Notes under the pieces: generated by a model | The model's input: the letters and a program-made list of their open reading frames with translations, nothing else | Databases searched by the model: none | Told to the model about the DNA's origin: nothing | Translations under genes and position numbers: made by a program | Shown here: positions 61,323 through 64,000 of the stretch, piece by piece | Layout: each line of letters begins with the position of its first letter | Position numbering within the stretch: position 1 is the first letter of the stretch | Source: Candidatus Cloacimonadota bacterium | GTDB lineage: Bacteria > Cloacimonadota > Cloacimonadia > Cloacimonadales > Cloacimonadaceae | Assembly (NCBI GenBank): GCA_023421135.1 | Contig: JAEZUG010000019.1 | Span: forward strand, 1-64,000 | Direction: 5' to 3' | Length of the DNA: 64,000 bases

Positions 61323-62257
61323 TGGTAAAAGATTCCGCGCTCTTCCCGGTGGGACATCACCCAGCCATCTGAGCTGAATTGCCTGAGTATCTTGGAGATC
61401 TCGTTAATATGCAGATTAAGGATGCTGGCCATGTCCTCCGCAGTGCAGGGACGCCGCACCAGGAGGGACTTGACCACTTCCCTGGCTTCACTATCCACGG
61501 GATGGCTGTATTTCTTATATTCCACTTTGGCGATGATCTCCACCGGAGAAGCCAAAGTCTCAGAAAAAAGGTCTTTGACCCGGGAAAGTAGCTCAGTATC
61601 GGCAGCCTTCACCCAATCCTCAGCTCCGGGACGATCCAGGCTATTGATCTGCACCAAGTCCGGCTTGATCCTGCCGATCGCATCCCGCAAATGATAAAGC
61701 TCTTCCTCGTGATCGTTCAAGCCGGGAATAATGAAGACTTCCAGCCAGATCTTACCACGATACTCCTGTCTCAGAGCCACCAAAGACTCCACCAGGGTGG
61801 AAGCCAGCAGCCCGGCCTTGGGACGGTTCAGCCTCTGGAAGACATCTTCACTCACGGCATCCAGAGATGGCAGAATGATGTCGCAAGGCAAGATATCCTG
61901 CCTAAGCTGCGGATCGTCCAGCAGCACTCCATTGGTGAGCAAGGCCAGCTTGTAGCCCGGGAAATTCGCCTTGATAAAAGCGATCAGTTCCCCAATCCGG
62001 CTATACAGAGTTGGCTCTCCCGCCCCCGAGAAAGTGATGTGATCCAGCTCCGGCTTGGTGCGTAGAAAGGCACTGAGCTCCTGGCAGATATCCTCCAGCG
62101 GAAAGAATTCCTGTCTGGTGGTCTCCAGGTGAGTGGTGCGCTGCACCTCGCAATAGACGCAATTGAGCGGACAATACTTATAGGGCACCAGGTCAACACC
62201 CAGGGAAACTCCCAGACGGCGTGACATAACCGGTCCAAAGAGATGTGTATATTTCAT
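61310..62257 (-). CDS. Radical SAM protein with C-terminal winged-helix
   Basis: 315 aa. KYCPLNCVYCEVQRT (Cx3Cx2C) near 27-41, TFSGAGEPTLYSRI near 76 and a COG0731-like core. The last 60 residues (RRPCTAEDMASILNLHINEISKILRQF) form a helix-turn-helix. Substrate unknown; the COG0731 group includes wybutosine-like tRNA enzymes. Four bases after the bamA stop. Confidence 0.85.
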   Translation of the reverse strand: MKYTHLFGPVMSRRLGVSLGVDLVPYKYCPLNCVYCEVQRTTHLETTRQEFFPLEDICQELSAFLRTKPELDHITFSGAGEPTLYSRIGELIAFIKANFPGYKLALLTNGVLLDDPQLRQDILPCDIILPSLDAVSEDVFQRLNRPKAGLLASTLVESLVALRQEYRGKIWLEVFIIPGLNDHEEELYHLRDAIGRIKPDLVQINSLDRPGAEDWVKAADTELLSRVKDLFSETLASPVEIIAKVEYKKYSHPVDSEAREVVKSLLVRRPCTAEDMASILNLHINEISKILRQFSSDGWVMSHREERGIFYQWKS

Positions 62258-62261
62258 TTAG

Positions 62262-64000
62262 CTAGAAGGTCGTACCAAATTGGAGATGCGGTTCCCAAGT
62301 GCGGTCTTCGGGATTGAAAGCATAGTCAAAACCGATCAGGCCAAAGGGACTGCGTATCCGCACCCCGGCTCCCACACCCTTCTTGAGCTTCAGGAAGTTA
62401 AATTCTCTTAAGTGGTTATAGGAATTACCCGCATCAAAGAAGAGCACGCCAATGATCTGATCTCCACCCAGGGGATAACCCAGCTCAGTGGAGAAAAGAA
62501 TGGCTCTTGAACCACCGCCAACCGGCCCAACCGAACGATCGGCATAGCCCCGGATACCATCCGGCCCGGTACCGCCCAGATAGAACTTTTCATCTGGCGG
62601 AGCTTCCTTGGAATCCCCAAAGGGAGAGATATAGCAAAAGCGCCATTTGGTGCGCAGAGTAAGCTTTTTCCAGGCTTCCATATACCAATTCACCTGAGCG
62701 ATATTCTTCAGATAATCAAAGTCTCCGCCCAGAAGCCCGCCAGCCAGCTCCGAATACAGGGTCACCTGCGTACCGCGGGTGGGGAAAAAGACGTTGTCTC
62801 TCGTATCCCGGCTCAAGGTCACATTCAAAGCGGAAGTGTATTGCCAGGAAAGACTATCCAGCTCGATCAGATTGGAGAAAGAGACGGGATCCTGCATCAC
62901 CTGATTCATGTTTGTGATGCGATAGCGTTTGGAATACCAGGAGTAACCCCCCACGATCCTGGTGCGATTGACCCAGGGCAGGCTCTGGCCCAGCCTCAGG
63001 CTTCCACCCCGGTTGTAAACTTTGTAATATCCAGTGCTCCAATCTTTTTCCGTATAATAGATGCTGGAGCCCAGAAGGATGTCTGTATCATAGAGATTGG
63101 GGTTGGTGAAGCTAAATTCAAAATTCTGCGTGGAGCCGCCAAACTCCCAGGTGACACTGCTGGACCAGTTGTTGCCAAAGAGATTGTTCTGCGACAAGGA
63201 GAGCTGCCCCACAAACTTATCCTGGCTGTTGTATCCGATACCGCCATTGGCGACCCCGGAGCTCTTATCCATCACATCGATATGCAGATCGATATCTCCG
63301 GCGTTGTTGATGCGGGTATAATCCAGCTTGATATCCGGCTCAAAGAAGCCCAGATTATAGATATTCTGTTGGCTGCTCAGCACCTGGCTCTGCCGGAAAT
63401 AATCTCCGGGAGCGATCTCCAATTGCCGCCGCAGCACCTTCTCCTTGGTGCGCATATTGCCTGTGAGATGAATCTGCCGGATTCTGGCTCTGGAGCCTTC
63501 TTCTATCACCAGACTCACCACCACCAAGCTATCGCTCTTATTGTAATTGGGCGTGATATTTACATAGATGAAACCCTCGTCAAAATAGAGGGAATAGACC
63601 TGCCCAAGCTGCTTCTCATACTTTTCCTGATCAAAGATATCACTCTCACGAAGCGTGAAGACCGAAGCCAGACGTTCCGTTGTGAAGTGAGAATTGCCGC
63701 TGATATCGGTGCGGGAATAGCGGTAACGCGAGCCTTCCCGGATATTGATATTAATCTCCAGCTCACGCTCATTGACCTGCTCGCTCTGGTAGGGACCCAC
63801 CCTTACGTCTATAAAGCCATTCTTCTTGTAGAAATCCGCCAGATTGACCAAATCCTGATCAAACTTCTCCTGGTCAAAGCGACCGGAACGGAAGAAGCCC
63901 GAGGTCTTGGTCTTCATTCTCCGTGCCAATGTGCGGGATTCAAAGTGGTTATTACCGGTAAAGGTGATCTTGCTCACAACCACGCGCCTGCCCTCATCGA
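62262..64000 (-). CDS. bamA: Outer membrane assembly factor BamA (partial)
   Basis: Partial, cut by the window edge at 64000; the N-terminal signal peptide and first POTRA domains lie outside. At least two to three POTRA domains are visible (KITFTGNNHFESRTLARRM..., YRYSRTDISGNSHFTTERL..., ARIRQIHLTGNMRTKEKVLRRQL) followed by a 16-strand-type barrel with YLGGTGPDGIRGYADRSVG and the C-terminal GIGVRIRSPFGLIGFDYAF/FQFGTTF ending in Phe. Inserts beta-barrel proteins. It shows this cell has an outer membrane. Confidence 0.95.
   Translation of the reverse strand, partial: DEGRRVVVSKITFTGNNHFESRTLARRMKTKTSGFFRSGRFDQEKFDQDLVNLADFYKKNGFIDVRVGPYQSEQVNERELEININIREGSRYRYSRTDISGNSHFTTERLASVFTLRESDIFDQEKYEKQLGQVYSLYFDEGFIYVNITPNYNKSDSLVVVSLVIEEGSRARIRQIHLTGNMRTKEKVLRRQLEIAPGDYFRQSQVLSSQQNIYNLGFFEPDIKLDYTRINNAGDIDLHIDVMDKSSGVANGGIGYNSQDKFVGQLSLSQNNLFGNNWSSSVTWEFGGSTQNFEFSFTNPNLYDTDILLGSSIYYTEKDWSTGYYKVYNRGGSLRLGQSLPWVNRTRIVGGYSWYSKRYRITNMNQVMQDPVSFSNLIELDSLSWQYTSALNVTLSRDTRDNVFFPTRGTQVTLYSELAGGLLGGDFDYLKNIAQVNWYMEAWKKLTLRTKWRFCYISPFGDSKEAPPDEKFYLGGTGPDGIRGYADRSVGPVGGGSRAILFSTELGYPLGGDQIIGVLFFDAGNSYNHLREFNFLKLKKGVGAGVRIRSPFGLIGFDYAFNPEDRTWEPHLQFGTTF

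Overview
The window looks like a chromosome segment of an uncultured Gram-negative bacterium of the FCB assemblage; I favour the Cloacimonadota or a close relative, by inference only. Directly visible support: a BamA outer-membrane assembly gene, a two-gene heptose activation pathway (LPS core), a GlmU-type uridylyltransferase, the MEP isoprenoid genes ispD and ispF, and several large secreted proteins whose C-termini carry a PNPFN...GIY.. FlgD-like/type-IX-like sorting module. GC content is moderate and varies strongly between genes.

Layout. 1-1155: gene-free mosaic of dispersed repeats. 1156-7064: GAF histidine kinase and a 1503-aa secreted FN3/choice-of-anchor protein. 7442-9098: regulator + NifX-like + Mrp/NBP35 ATPase operon. 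9525-12446: large secreted protein. 13013-17742: a compact four-gene operon (unknown protein, two BrxD/DUF2791-like P-loop ATPases, and a BrxL-like AAA+ protein without the Lon domain) lying between repeat clusters; this is the best candidate for an undescribed BREX-related system. 18314-24132: AEC transporter, Pit phosphate transporter with its DUF47 partner, DUF486 membrane protein, pyridoxal kinase, AhpD-like protein, Fe-alcohol dehydrogenase. 24471-33784: three secreted FlgD-tailed proteins interspersed with nadC, a COG1579 zinc-ribbon protein and the RNase P RNA. 33966-39738: enolase, four-helix-bundle protein, SPFH protein, response regulator, S41 protease, thymidylate kinase.

40503-52790 is a single dense minus-strand run of fifteen genes (der, plsY, purF, heptose kinase and adenylyltransferase, rseC-like, folB, folK, glmU-like, HIT, LytR_C, rsfS, argS, rimI, nadB), most with overlapping or near-zero spacing. 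53667-55829 is an ECF sigma / anti-sigma / two Spy-like periplasmic proteins stress module. 55925-64000 is a second dense run: bamA (cut by the window edge), radical SAM, ispD, an oversized GlmS-like enzyme, ispF, a MobB-like GTPase, queE.

The gene blocks are separated by about eight clusters of short dispersed repeats belonging to at least six families (a 77-bp element present in four copies, a GGGCAGAC... composite repeat, heptameric GTGACNA tracts, GTCCC-GGGAC palindromes, an ATTCCTGCC MITE-like family, and very long perfect hairpins). One heptamer tract has been absorbed into the N-terminus of a conserved gene. No rRNA, tRNA or CRISPR array was recognised.
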